From: Candidatus Mycobacterium methanotrophicum
GTDB lineage: Bacteria; Actinomycetota; Actinomycetes; Mycobacteriales; Mycobacteriaceae
Direction of reading: 5' to 3'
Assembly (NCBI RefSeq): GCF_023515995.1
Contig: NZ_CP097320.1
Coordinates: 3,968,001-4,032,000, forward strand
Length of the DNA: 64,000 bases
Part shown: positions 1 to 8,173 of the stretch, one piece after another
How positions within the stretch are numbered: position 1 is the stretch's first letter
Layout: the number at the start of each line of letters is the position of its first letter
Program-made: the position numbers and the translations under genes
The notes under the pieces: generated by a model
The model's database searches: none
Told to the model about the DNA's origin: nothing
Seen by the model: only the letters and a program-made list of their open reading frames with translations

Positions 1-1438
1 TGCGGAGCAGGTCATAGTGGTGCGGTGACGCTGTTCAACATCGCAACCGTGAATCTACTGACGTTTCCGTGGGCGGGGTTTCATGCTGCCCGTCCGGGTA
101 GAGAGGGGCACAGGCCGCCTCGGGTGAGCAGCGCCATGGCGATGAGCGCGTCAGGGCTATGAAACCCGTAGGCACGTTTGGTCAGTGCTCGCAGGTGGGT
201 ATTGGTGGCTTCGGAGAGGGCATTCGAGAGCCCATGGTCAAGGGTGTTGGCGATCAGATCGCGGTAGCGGCGGATGGTGCGGGCCAGGGCGACGAACTCG
301 GGGATGCGCGAGTGGCTTGCCCACGACAACCAGCCGGCCAGCAGTTGGTGTCCGGCGCGGCCTTTGACTCGAAACACTTCGCGGAGTTGCTCTTTGAGCA
401 GATACGCCCGGTAGAGAGCGCGGTTGGTGTCGGCGATCGCTGCGAGGCTGCTGCGTTGCTCGCCGGTCAAATCGGCCGGGTTTTTGCGGGTTGCCCACAT
501 CGCGTGCCGGTCGCGGACACCGGCTTTGGTCATGGTCCGCGCCCGCACCTTGTCTAGCGCTTTGAGCGTCCAGGCCACTACATGGAATGGATCTAGGCAG
601 ATCAGCGCCTGCGGGGCACGCGCTCGCACCACGGCGTGGATCCATTCCGCACCGTCGCAGCTGACATGGCTCAACTGCGCGGCGCGTTGGGTTCCCAGCT
701 GGTCAAAGAACGCCCCCAGGGTGTCCTGGTTGCGGCCCTCACGAGCCCACACCAGCCTGCCTGTCGTGTGGTCCACGATCACCGTTAAATAGCGGTGCCC
801 CTTGCGGTACGAAATCTCGTCGATACCGATCCTGGTCAGCCCGACCAGCAGGTCGTTGGTGTCGCGACCGTCGGCGACCACCCGGGTCACGATCGCCGCC
901 ACGGTGCGCCACGCTATCCGCAACAGCACGGTCAGCACGCTGAGCGCGGTATGGGCGGCCAGCCATGCGCAGGTGTCCTCGAATGCCCAGGTGTGGCGGG
1001 CGCCGGCTCGCGCCCACGGCACATGAGCCACCACCACTCCATGCTCACTGCATTGCACCCGTGGTGCGGCGGCCTGCAGGTATGCCTTGGTGGCGCCCAC
1101 GTCCAGGGTGCGCCACCGCCGCGAGCTCTCTCCGCCGTCATATCCGGGGCAGCGGCGGCGGCAGCGTGAACAGCGGCTAGTCTGCGAGGCCTTGGGACGC
1201 ACCGAAAACACCAGCACTTCGCTGCTCACCGGCGTCTTGGCGCGTGAGGTCTCGACCTCTATCGATACGTCCTCGACCACCATGTCTTGGCCACCGAGAG
1301 CCCTCGCGAATACCCTGGAATTGCGCAACGCCGTACCCCTTCTTCGTCTTGAACCTCCAACAGTCCAAAACGTAAGCAGGACACGGCGTTGCGCCCAAAC
1401 CCTTCAGGTCGCAGACCCACAACTATGTCAGAAGAGCC
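1..1438 (-). mobile_element. ISL3-family insertion sequence (IS1557-like), left end at or just outside the window
   Basis: The element carries one transposase gene on the minus strand. Its right end is taken as 1438: the complement reads GGCTCTTCTGACATAG inward, and a GGCTCTTC-type terminus is usual for ISL3 elements. Near base 11 a related subterminal block (GTCATAGTGGTG) is visible, so the left end lies at or just beyond base 1. The outermost left bases do not match well, and no target duplication can be checked. Confidence 0.6.
81..1328 (-). CDS. ISL3-family transposase (IS1557-like)
   Basis: Transposase of 415 residues. An N-terminal zinc-finger-like region has CSRCRRRC (about residues 52-59) and a later Cys-His pair (CSEHG), as in ISL3 transposases. 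The DDE catalytic triad is visible as GIDEISY, then SCDGAEW, then SEATNTH near the C-terminus. TTG at 1328 is taken as the start because the N-terminus (MRNSRVFARALGG) aligns with the usual ISL3 beginning; ATG at 1283 is the alternative. It appears intact and lies just inside the proposed right end of the element. The family resembles M. tuberculosis IS1557 (Rv1313c). Confidence 0.85.
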   Translation of the reverse strand: MRNSRVFARALGGQDMVVEDVSIEVETSRAKTPVSSEVLVFSVRPKASQTSRCSRCRRRCPGYDGGESSRRWRTLDVGATKAYLQAAAPRVQCSEHGVVVAHVPWARAGARHTWAFEDTCAWLAAHTALSVLTVLLRIAWRTVAAIVTRVVADGRDTNDLLVGLTRIGIDEISYRKGHRYLTVIVDHTTGRLVWAREGRNQDTLGAFFDQLGTQRAAQLSHVSCDGAEWIHAVVRARAPQALICLDPFHVVAWTLKALDKVRARTMTKAGVRDRHAMWATRKNPADLTGEQRSSLAAIADTNRALYRAYLLKEQLREVFRVKGRAGHQLLAGWLSWASHSRIPEFVALARTIRRYRDLIANTLDHGLSNALSEATNTHLRALTKRAYGFHSPDALIAMALLTRGGLCPSLPGRAA

Positions 1439-1799
1439 GCAACCGTGGTCACCGACAGCAGCCGCTTGCGTCCAGCACTCCGACGAGAAGGACGAGATAT
1501 CGGCGCGTTCATTCACGCAACGGAAAAGAAGTTGTCCGCTTTGAAACATATTGCCGCCCAGGCAGACTGCGGGATCGTAGCGCGCTGCCCGTGCGGGATG
1601 TATCGCGCGCGGCGATGTCTGCGTTTCGATGCGTGCTGCGCTATCGGTATTTGCCCACGGTGGCGACCGGCGAGTAAAGGCCGACTGTTGCCGATCCATC
1701 GAGCCGTCCATAACGGCGTCCGGCACCGCGCAGAACGCCTTGCTGCCATCGGTTCTTGAACTGCCGTACCCCTTTGGCGTGCCCGAAGTTCGTTTATCC
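1439..1799. other. No gene recognised
   Basis: This stretch lies between the ISL3 end and a kinase remnant. Short open frames exist on both strands, but none has recognisable domain content or a convincing start. It is probably decayed sequence. Confidence 0.4.
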
Positions 1800-1862
1800 G
1801 CCCAAGCGGTTGAGCGGGGGCAGACGTTTGCCGGGTACCGAATCGAGCGGCTGCTCGGACGT
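1800..1862 (+). pseudogene. Remnant of a serine/threonine protein kinase N-terminus
   Basis: One frame reads FAGYRIERLLG at 1827-1859, the signature that opens the catalytic domain of mycobacterial PknE/F/H/J-type kinases just before the glycine-rich loop. The glycine loop and the rest of the kinase are missing: the reading passes directly into the leader of the next gene. It is a fragment left by a deletion. The assignment rests on this short stretch only. Confidence 0.45.
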
Positions 1863-1891
1863 TTCGGCACACCGTCAGTTAGGCTCCGCCG

Positions 1892-3064
1892 ATGAAAATG
1901 GTACTCGCCGGCTACGGAACTCGCGGCGACACCGAGCCCTTCGCCGCCGTCGGTCGTGAGCTGCTGCGCCGAGGTCACGACGTGTGCATGGCGGTCGCGC
2001 CCGAGCTGGTTGGGTTCCTTGAGTTGGCGGAACTTGATGCCGTCCCGTTCGGCCCGGAGTCGCTCGCGTCCGGCCGCAACCGGACGATCCAAGATCCGGT
2101 CACCGGGGTGGTGGACGAGCAGGAGTGCCTGTCCCGGGCCATGGTGCAGTGGGGCACGACGCTGACGGCACTGGCAAATGGGGCCGACCTGCTGATTACG
2201 GGCAGAATCGAGCAGGGGCTGGCCGCCAACGTCGCGGAGTATTACGGCATTCCACAGGCGACGCTGCACTTCTTCCCCGGGGCGCACTTGCCCCTGAGCG
2301 GCTGGGCCGGCCCCGTAACGGAGGAAGCTGAAGCCGCCCAACGCCGTGCACTGGGCCTGCCTGAGGTGACGGAACACTCGACACGATCCCTGGAGATTCA
2401 GGCCTACGACGCGCTGTGTTTTCCCGAGCTGGCAGCCGAGTGGGCGGACGGAGATGGTTGGCGGCCGTTCGTGGGGGCGCTGACGCTGGAATTGCCGACG
2501 GAAGCCGACGACGAGGTCTTGTCTTGGATCGCCGAGGGAACGCCGCCGATCTACTTCGGCTTTGGCAGCGGGGTGTGGCTCCCAAACGCCGCTCAGACGG
2601 TCGGCGCGATCAGTGTGGCCTGCGCGCGGCTAGGCAAGCGAGCGTTGTTTTGCTCTGGGGCAAGTGACTTCAACGACGCTCCGCATTCTGATCACGTTAA
2701 GGTTGTGGGCGCGGTGAACCACTCGGCCGTTTTTCCGGCTTGCCGCGCGGTGGTTCATCAAGGGGGTGCCGGTACCACGGCCGCAGGCATGCGCGCCGGA
2801 ATACCCACGTTGATCCTCTGGCACCCGATCAATGATCAGCGGATCTGGGCAGATGCCGTGAGGCGACTGAAAGTCGGCTCAGGGCGAGCCTTCTCGGTGA
2901 GCAACCTGGGTTCGCTGGTGGCAGACCTGCGTTCCATCCTTGATCCGCAATGCATCACTCGAGCTCGTGAGGTCGCCGCCCAGATGACCAAACCTGCCCT
3001 AAGCGTTGCCAGCGCCGCCGATCTGCTTGAAGACGCTGGCCGCATGGGGCGTGTGGGCGCGTAA
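1892..3064 (+). CDS. GT1-family (UGT/MurG-fold) glycosyltransferase
   Basis: Cytosolic glycosyltransferase of 390 residues with the GT-B fold expected for the GT1 family. The N-terminus (MKMVLAGYGTRGDTEP) has the loop typical of the acceptor domain. The C-terminal donor-binding signature is seen as HQGGAGTTAAGMRAGIPTL, followed by NDQRIWADAV. Relatives include M. tuberculosis Rv1524/Rv1526c and the glycopeptidolipid Gtf enzymes, which transfer sugars to lipid or peptide cores; the acceptor here is unknown. ATG at 1892 is used; a second ATG lies two codons downstream. It stands alone between a kinase remnant and an IS element and appears intact. Confidence 0.85.
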   Translation: MKMVLAGYGTRGDTEPFAAVGRELLRRGHDVCMAVAPELVGFLELAELDAVPFGPESLASGRNRTIQDPVTGVVDEQECLSRAMVQWGTTLTALANGADLLITGRIEQGLAANVAEYYGIPQATLHFFPGAHLPLSGWAGPVTEEAEAAQRRALGLPEVTEHSTRSLEIQAYDALCFPELAAEWADGDGWRPFVGALTLELPTEADDEVLSWIAEGTPPIYFGFGSGVWLPNAAQTVGAISVACARLGKRALFCSGASDFNDAPHSDHVKVVGAVNHSAVFPACRAVVHQGGAGTTAAGMRAGIPTLILWHPINDQRIWADAVRRLKVGSGRAFSVSNLGSLVADLRSILDPQCITRAREVAAQMTKPALSVASAADLLEDAGRMGRVGA

Positions 3065-3104
3065 GCATTACCGCGAATTATGTTGCGCCGATGAAAGTTA
3101 TAGT

Positions 3105-4047
3105 GACGTTTTCTCAGTAATTTCCGCGTTGGAGAGTCGATAGTACGATCGCGGCGGCAACAACTGCGCCAATCCTGGTTGGACACAGGCGGATTCGACG
3201 GAGGCAGCGCCAACGCTGTTTGAGTTCGGCGTTGGCGCGTTCACCGATGGCACGCGCCGCGGTGAGCAGCATGTTGTAGCTCTGATTCTCCACGGCCAGG
3301 CCGCGGCCCTTGACCGGAGTGTGCACCCCGATCCCCGCTCCTTCGTAGCCCTTGTCGGCCAGCGTCGGCACCCCGTCGGCCGCGGACTTGTACAGCGCGC
3401 CCAGGCAGTGCGCGCGGGCGGCGGTGATGTCGTGCACGCTGCCCGGCTCGACCTCGCTCGACCACACCGGGAACCCGCCCGGGTCGGCCAGTATCTGCAC
3501 ATTGCCGCCCTGGGTTTTGTGCTTGCCCGAATACCACCGGTGATGGCCGGCCTCGTTGCGCTCGTCCACCCGGTCGATGGCGATCAGCGTCCCGTCCAGC
3601 GTCACGTGCGACCACTGTTCGGCCTTGGCCCGGTCGAGCACTTCGTGCAGGTCAGGAGCTTGTTCGGCGATCACGTCGATCGCCTCGTGCAGATAGCGGT
3701 AGCTGGTGGAGATCGGCAGCCCGGCCTCCATCGCCAACAACCGGATCGGGGCGTCGTCGCGGAACCACCGCAGCACCAGCTTGGCCTGCGTGCGCACCGT
3801 ACCCGACCGCCGCCCGGCCCGCGTTCTGATCTCGCGCCGGTGAACGTGCAGCAGCGCGGTCACATGCAGCAGGGTTTCCTCCGGCACGTCGCAGATGGCA
3901 GAGTAGGTGAACACGTGGGGTCCTTTGCAGCGGAGCGGGTTTCCTCGTCGAAACCGAATCCTTGAGCAAGGACCCCACGCCCAGCCACTACGACACGCCG
4001 AAAACTCCAGTCACACCAGACTCACGAGCCCCAAGTGAGAAAACCTC
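3105..4047 (-). mobile_element. IS5-family (ISL2-type) insertion sequence, copy A, intact
   Basis: A complete 943-bp element. Its ends are imperfect inverted repeats: the left begins GACGTTTTCTCAGT and the right, read inward, GAGGTTTTCTCACT. It is flanked by a 3-bp direct repeat AGT (3102-3104 and 4048-4050), which fits the ANT target of the ISL2 group. A second copy with the same structure lies at 6078-7019. Confidence 0.85.
3114..3914 (-). CDS. IS5-family transposase (DDE_Tnp_4 type), copy A
   Basis: Transposase of 266 residues starting at GTG 3914. The N-terminal half has a helix-turn-helix-like region (PISTSYRYLHEAIDVI). The DDE residues are seen in TLDGTLIAIDRV, LADKGYEGAG and ANAELKQRW. 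The stop codon lies inside the left inverted repeat of the element. The frame is intact, unlike copy B, so this copy could be active and could supply transposase to both. Confidence 0.88.
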   Translation of the reverse strand: MFTYSAICDVPEETLLHVTALLHVHRREIRTRAGRRSGTVRTQAKLVLRWFRDDAPIRLLAMEAGLPISTSYRYLHEAIDVIAEQAPDLHEVLDRAKAEQWSHVTLDGTLIAIDRVDERNEAGHHRWYSGKHKTQGGNVQILADPGGFPVWSSEVEPGSVHDITAARAHCLGALYKSAADGVPTLADKGYEGAGIGVHTPVKGRGLAVENQSYNMLLTAARAIGERANAELKQRWRCLRRIRLCPTRIGAVVAAAIVLSTLQRGNY

Positions 4048-4112
4048 AGTGGCGGACTATGGAAGTCCCAACACCAACGACGAACCGCCCTCGGCCAAAA
4101 CGGGGGCCGGTT

Positions 4113-5414
4113 CTACGTCTGCCACGTCAACGGTAGCTCCACCAGCGCCGACCGGCCCGGAATGTATCGCGGCACAAACTCGTCCGGCACCGCACACGGG
4201 TGGATCTGTGCCAGCCATTCCTCCACCAGCACCCGCAGCGCAGCCCGGACTAGATGATTACCGCGGCAACGATGCTGGCCCGTACCGAACCCCCAATGCT
4301 TACACGCCCGCTCGTTCACCTGGTCGCCGCCGTCGCCCTGTCGGCTGGCCGCACCTGCCGCTATGGCGACCATGTCACCGGCTGACAAATCGAGGTCGCC
4401 GATACGGGTGTCCCGCAAGGCGACCCGCAGTGGGTACTGGATCGTCGAATGTAGCCGCACGATCTCCTCGACGAAAACCGCGATATCGTTAGGGTTTTCG
4501 CGCAGCTTCCCCGCCAGCCCGGTGTCGGACGCAAGGTGCAGCAACGCCCACACGAAAGTGTCGCTGATCTGGCCGACACCGCCGCGCTCACCGCTGCCGT
4601 GCACCGACGACGCCAACAAGAAAATCTCTTCGTCGGTAAGCTGCGGCGCGGCTCGGGCCAGCCGACTAACCACGTCATCGCCGCCGACTGGTTGGCGCTG
4701 CTGGACCGCCTCCCACAGTGCGTACTCGTCGTCGACGCCGAACAACGCCAACCGGATCGCCCGGGTCACCGCTTCGCCGACGCGAGCGCCATCCACCTGG
4801 CCACCGGCGGCGACCGTCTCGAATATCGCTGCCACGGCTGGGCGGCACTGTTCCGCCGCCCACCGCGACCAGCGCGGCGTCAACGCAGCAGCGATAACGT
4901 CACGGCCGGGCGCAGTCAACCAGGTCCGCGCCACGCCATCCGCCTGGACCACCGCGGCGGCGACGTCAGCACTGCGCAACGCTGCCGCGACAGCGTCCGC
5001 GCCGCTGACGACCGGCTCGCACGCCGGCGTCACCGCCGGGCAGCCGGTCACCGCTCGGCGTTCACCTGGTAGGCGAAGATCGGCCACCACCACAGCTTTG
5101 ACGGCACGCAACTGCACTTGGTGGCCATTGGCGATGGCGATCAACCGCTCCAGGTCCTTCATCGACCTGAAGATCCGGTCAGGATGCCAGCAGATCACCG
5201 CGCCGAACTCGCTATCAGCCATCGCCTTCAACATTGCCTCGAAGCCGGGACGGGCGTGACCGGAGTAGGTGGACAGGTCGTCGTCGCCGTAGCGGTGGGT
5301 GACCTCCCATCCGAGCCGATCGGCGAGTGCCTCGCAGTCTTTCAACTGGCGGGTCGCACTGGCACGCTGTCCCGTGGCGTCTTGGCTGATTCTGGTGTAG
5401 ACGGCTGCGCGCAT
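4113..5414 (-). CDS. Chimeric ORF: serine-recombinase catalytic domain joined to a cytochrome P450
   Basis: A 433-residue frame with two unrelated parts. Residues 1 to about 107 are the N-terminal domain of a serine recombinase: MRAAVYTRISQD with the nucleophile Ser, and ICWHPDRIFRSMKDLERLI. The recombinase DNA-binding part is absent. From about residue 108 the protein is P450-like: an EEIVRLHS stretch with a downstream Arg in PLRVALRD (K-helix to beta region), then the haem-binding loop WGFGTGQHRCRG with the axial Cys. The P450 part is about 325 residues, shorter than the usual 400, and lacks the normal N-terminus; the I-helix AGxET motif is not obvious. It may be a deletion or recombination joint rather than a working enzyme. 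No other stop or frameshift is seen. Confidence 0.7.
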   Translation of the reverse strand: MRAAVYTRISQDATGQRASATRQLKDCEALADRLGWEVTHRYGDDDLSTYSGHARPGFEAMLKAMADSEFGAVICWHPDRIFRSMKDLERLIAIANGHQVQLRAVKAVVVADLRLPGERRAVTGCPAVTPACEPVVSGADAVAAALRSADVAAAVVQADGVARTWLTAPGRDVIAAALTPRWSRWAAEQCRPAVAAIFETVAAGGQVDGARVGEAVTRAIRLALFGVDDEYALWEAVQQRQPVGGDDVVSRLARAAPQLTDEEIFLLASSVHGSGERGGVGQISDTFVWALLHLASDTGLAGKLRENPNDIAVFVEEIVRLHSTIQYPLRVALRDTRIGDLDLSAGDMVAIAAGAASRQGDGGDQVNERACKHWGFGTGQHRCRGNHLVRAALRVLVEEWLAQIHPCAVPDEFVPRYIPGRSALVELPLTWQT

Positions 5415-6077
5415 ACCCTCGAATATATGGGCGCAGATCTACGTCAGCATCCCGGGCAATGCCTCCGCGGCCCGCTACCTTGCTGCTTATGAGTCGCTGC
5501 GCTGTGCCTCGACCGCCACGCCGCCGATCCCCGCCTGCGCCACGCGACGGCCTTTTAGCCGCTGGGATCAATTTCGGATCCATCGCTCAAATTCAGCCAG
5601 TTCAGGTCAAAATGGCGGTCAAATACGTATGTTCCGGCATGGCCTAAACGCACCCAGGGTGCTGCATAAATCTTGAAACCGTGGGTGCGGGCCAGCCCGC
5701 AGAAATGATAATCTTCGGTTATCAGCCTGCCCGACTCAAGGTCGGTGGTGGTGGCGTAGCACTCCTTAATTGATCTTTCGTCTGGCGCATATTCTGGGAC
5801 GACCTCGGATAGGGTGTCAAACACTCCGCGCTTGATGAGCATAAATCCGGTGCCTCCGGCCGCAATCTCTAGTAATCGATCAGGGTCGGCGGCCAAACCG
5901 CCAGCGGAGTCGTCTAAGAGTTTCACGGCGAACAAGCCTGCGTGGTTGCTCAAACTCTTCCGGCACTCTTCCGGCGGCACGCCGGCCTTGACCGCTTGCG
6001 CCACACCCGCCCAGTCCACTTCTTTCTTCGGATATATCCCACACACGATGTCCCTATCGGCTATCAGCATGCTCACT

Positions 6078-7019
6078 GACGTTTTCTCAGTAATTTCCGC
6101 GTTGGAGAGTCGATAGTACGATGGCCGCTGCAACAACTGCGCCAATCCTGTTTGGGCACAGGCGGATTCGACGGAGGCAGCGCCAACGTTGTTTGAGTTC
6201 GGCGTTGGCGCGTTCACCGATGGCACGCGCCGCGGTGAGCAGCATGTTGTAGCTCTGGTCTCCACGTCCAGGCCGTGGCCCTTGACCGGAGTGTGCACCC
6301 CGATCCCGGCACCTTCGTAGCCCTTGTCGGCCAGCGTCGGCACCCCGTCGGCCGCGGACTTGTACAACGCGCCCAGACAGTACTCGCGGGCGGCAGTGAT
6401 GTCGTGAACACTGCCCGGTTCGACCTCACTGGACCACACCGGGAACCCGCCCGGGTCGGCCAGTATCTGCACATTGCCGCCCTGGGTCTTGTGCTTGCCC
6501 GAATACCACAGGTGATGGCCGTTGTCGTTGCGCTCGTCCACCCGATCGATGGCGATCAGCGTTCCGTCCAACGTCACGTGCGACCACTGTTCCCGCTTGG
6601 CCCGCTCAAGCACTTCGTGCAGGTCGGGGGCCTGTTTGGCGATCACGTCGATCGCCTCGTGCAGGTAGCGGTAGGAGGTGGAGATCGGCAGGGCGGCCTC
6701 GAAGGCGAGCAGTCGTATTGGGGCGTCGTCACGAAACCACCGCAGCACCAACTTCGCCTGGGCGCGGGCCGTGCCGGCACGTCGTCCGGCACGGGTTCTG
6801 ATCTCGCGCCGGTGGGCGTGCAGCAGCGCGGTTACATGCAGCAGGGTTTCCTGCGGGACGTCGCAGATGGCAGAGTAGGTGAACACGTGGGGTCCTTTGC
6901 AGCGGTACGGCTTTCTTGGTCGAAACCGAATCCTCAAGCAAGGACCCCACGCCCCGCCGCTACGACACGCCGAAAACTCCAGTCACAACAAACTCACAAG
7001 CCCCAAGTGAGAAAACCTC
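6078..7019 (-). mobile_element. IS5-family (ISL2-type) insertion sequence, copy B
   Basis: A 942-bp second copy of the element at 3105-4047, with the same GA(C/G)GTTTTCTCA termini. It is flanked by ACT (6075-6077 and 7020-7022), again an ANT target. It interrupts a glycosyltransferase pseudogene. It is one base shorter than copy A because of a deletion in the transposase gene. Confidence 0.88.
6087..6886 (-). pseudogene. IS5-family transposase, copy B, frameshifted
   Basis: Same transposase as copy A, starting at GTG 6886. Relative to copy A it has lost one base near 6258 (TCTGATTCTCC became TCTGGTCTCC on the plus strand), just before the catalytic Glu region. Translation then leaves the correct frame, misses the normal stop inside the inverted repeat, and runs on into the glycosyltransferase remnant. 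The first two catalytic Asp residues are kept; the Glu segment is out of frame. Confidence 0.85.
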
Positions 7020-7327
7020 ACTATGTCGATTGCGTTAAACCCAATATCCGAATCAATCCACATCAAATGGGTGGCCTTGGATTATAGAAATTGATGAGTC
7101 AAGACGTTTCTGGCATTCGGCACAAGGCTTTCACTGGATGTGAAGGCGTACAACGAATCAACCCTGTTCCTCAGGAAGATAGCGGGTAATTGCACCATTG
7201 ATACGGTGTAAATCCCCGCAGCCATGCCCCCGTACATGGGTGTAGCTATGAATACGGTTGGCGTGGACAGGGCGCTATCAAGGTTTTGTCCCGCGTCAGC
7301 ATCAGGCCCTGAAAGTCGATCAACCAT

Positions 7328-7750
7328 CGCGCAACTATATGGCGTCGACACGCATGCCCGCTCAGGCACCAGAGGCATCGGTCGGAAAATAATCCCATGA
7401 AAGCGAGCAGTGACGTGCGTCCGGCTTCAGCACACGATGCCGCTGCGCGCCTGGCGATTCGCCTCCCCGATATCCAGACACAGCTATCAGTTGGGAAATC
7501 GATGTCCCGACCTTTGCGAGATCGCTGCCCGCATGGTGCTCTCCGCGCCGGGAAAGCAATGGCTGGTCCTCGAATCGAGATGATCAGATCATCGCTTCGC
7601 GAACGGGCGGCCATTGAGCGGCCATTGAAGCGCTTGGCCGCCTTCCGGGTTATCCGGGTCGCGATCGGCCGGGCGGGGCCCGCCCGCCGCAGGTGGCATG
7701 CAGGCCGTTTAAAAATCCGTGAAGGCGGTACGCCGTCTGAGCAGCGCCGC
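7328..7750. other. No gene recognised
   Basis: Sequence between the glycosyltransferase pseudogene and the cassette duplication. Several frames stay open by GC bias, but none shows recognisable motifs, a good ribosome binding site or a family resemblance. Confidence 0.4.
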
Positions 7751-7860
7751 GCCAAGGTGAAGCTGTGGACGCCGTTGTCCAGCAAAAAGACGCTTTGGCC
7801 GACCTGAGGACAACCTGAAACCTCTGAGACCACCCCGAGTTCGGTGCGGAGCCTCAGTCG

Positions 7861-7934
7861 TGCCCCCAGTCGGACTCGAACCGACACTGTGCGGATTTTA
7901 AGTCCGCTGCCTCTGCCGATTGGGCTATGGGGGC
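7861..7934 (-). tRNA. tRNA with anticodon UAA (formally tRNA-Leu), short variable arm
   Basis: A 74-nt cloverleaf on the minus strand. The acceptor stem GCCCCCA pairs with TGGGGGC and is followed by A73. The anticodon stem GCGGA/TCCGC encloses the loop CTTAAAA, giving anticodon UAA (complement of 7898-7900). The T arm is GTCGG-TTCGAGT-CCGAC. The variable region is only 5 nt (ACAGT), whereas tRNA-Leu normally has a long class II variable arm. The CCA end is not encoded. All stems are intact, so it may be functional, but its amino acid identity is less certain than its anticodon suggests. Confidence 0.8.
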
Positions 7935-8126
7935 CGGCGAGGAATGTTACGCGTGGCAGCTGAAACGCGAACCGGGCACCCGAATCGCCCGCTCGGTCCA
8001 AGCCGTGTGTTAAAAGTTCCGACTTCCCGGTTACGAAGCCATTAACCGGGTATGCGCTCCCGCCCAGGTTGCGCCAGAGTAGAACCGCTGCCGGATACCC
8101 GCACACACTGACAGTGATTCATCGTG

Positions 8127-8150
8127 GCCGACCCCGCTGACGGGGTCGGC
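8127..8150 (+). promoter_or_regulatory. Leader hairpin upstream of PE8 copy 1
   Basis: A perfect 10-bp stem (GCCGACCCCG with CGGGGTCGGC) around the tetraloop CTGA, ending 23 nt before the PE start and just upstream of the ribosome binding site AGGAGA. The second cassette keeps an equivalent hairpin at 11765-11791. It could act as an attenuator or 5' stabiliser, or be a terminator of upstream transcription; the short T content after it does not decide. Confidence 0.6.
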
Positions 8151-8173
8151 TTCTTGCCACCCAGGAGAAATAC

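Larger units (their letters stand above)
5555..7327 (-). pseudogene. GT-A-type glycosyltransferase pseudogene (phage-type family), split by IS copy B
   Basis: The 5' part (about 7327 down to 7020) encodes TPTVFIATPMYGGM, LVPNARNVLTHQFL and, after an in-frame TAA at about 7083, the DxD-like WIDSDIGF. The 3' part (6077-5555) continues with MLIADRDIVCGIYPKKE, GGTGFMLIKRGVF and SEDYHF-type elements (ITEDYHF) and ends at 5555. Removing the IS and one copy of its ACT target duplication restores the frame across the junction. The gene therefore carries two lesions: a nonsense codon and the insertion. From memory this family (putative glycosyltransferases with a nearby CGIYPKK motif) is common in large phages and some bacteria. 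The exact start is not clear. Confidence 0.7.

Noticed and set aside
1259..2377. Minus-strand 372-codon frame spanning the ISL3 end and the glycosyltransferase start
   Set aside because: It crosses an IS boundary and lies antisense to a clear glycosyltransferase gene.
5555..6937. 460-codon frame read as a transposase-glycosyltransferase fusion protein
   Set aside because: It results from a 1-bp deletion in IS copy B that makes translation run out of the element into a pseudogene.
7246..8106. Minus-strand 286-codon frame running through the tRNA
   Set aside because: It passes over a well-folded tRNA and shows no protein family features.
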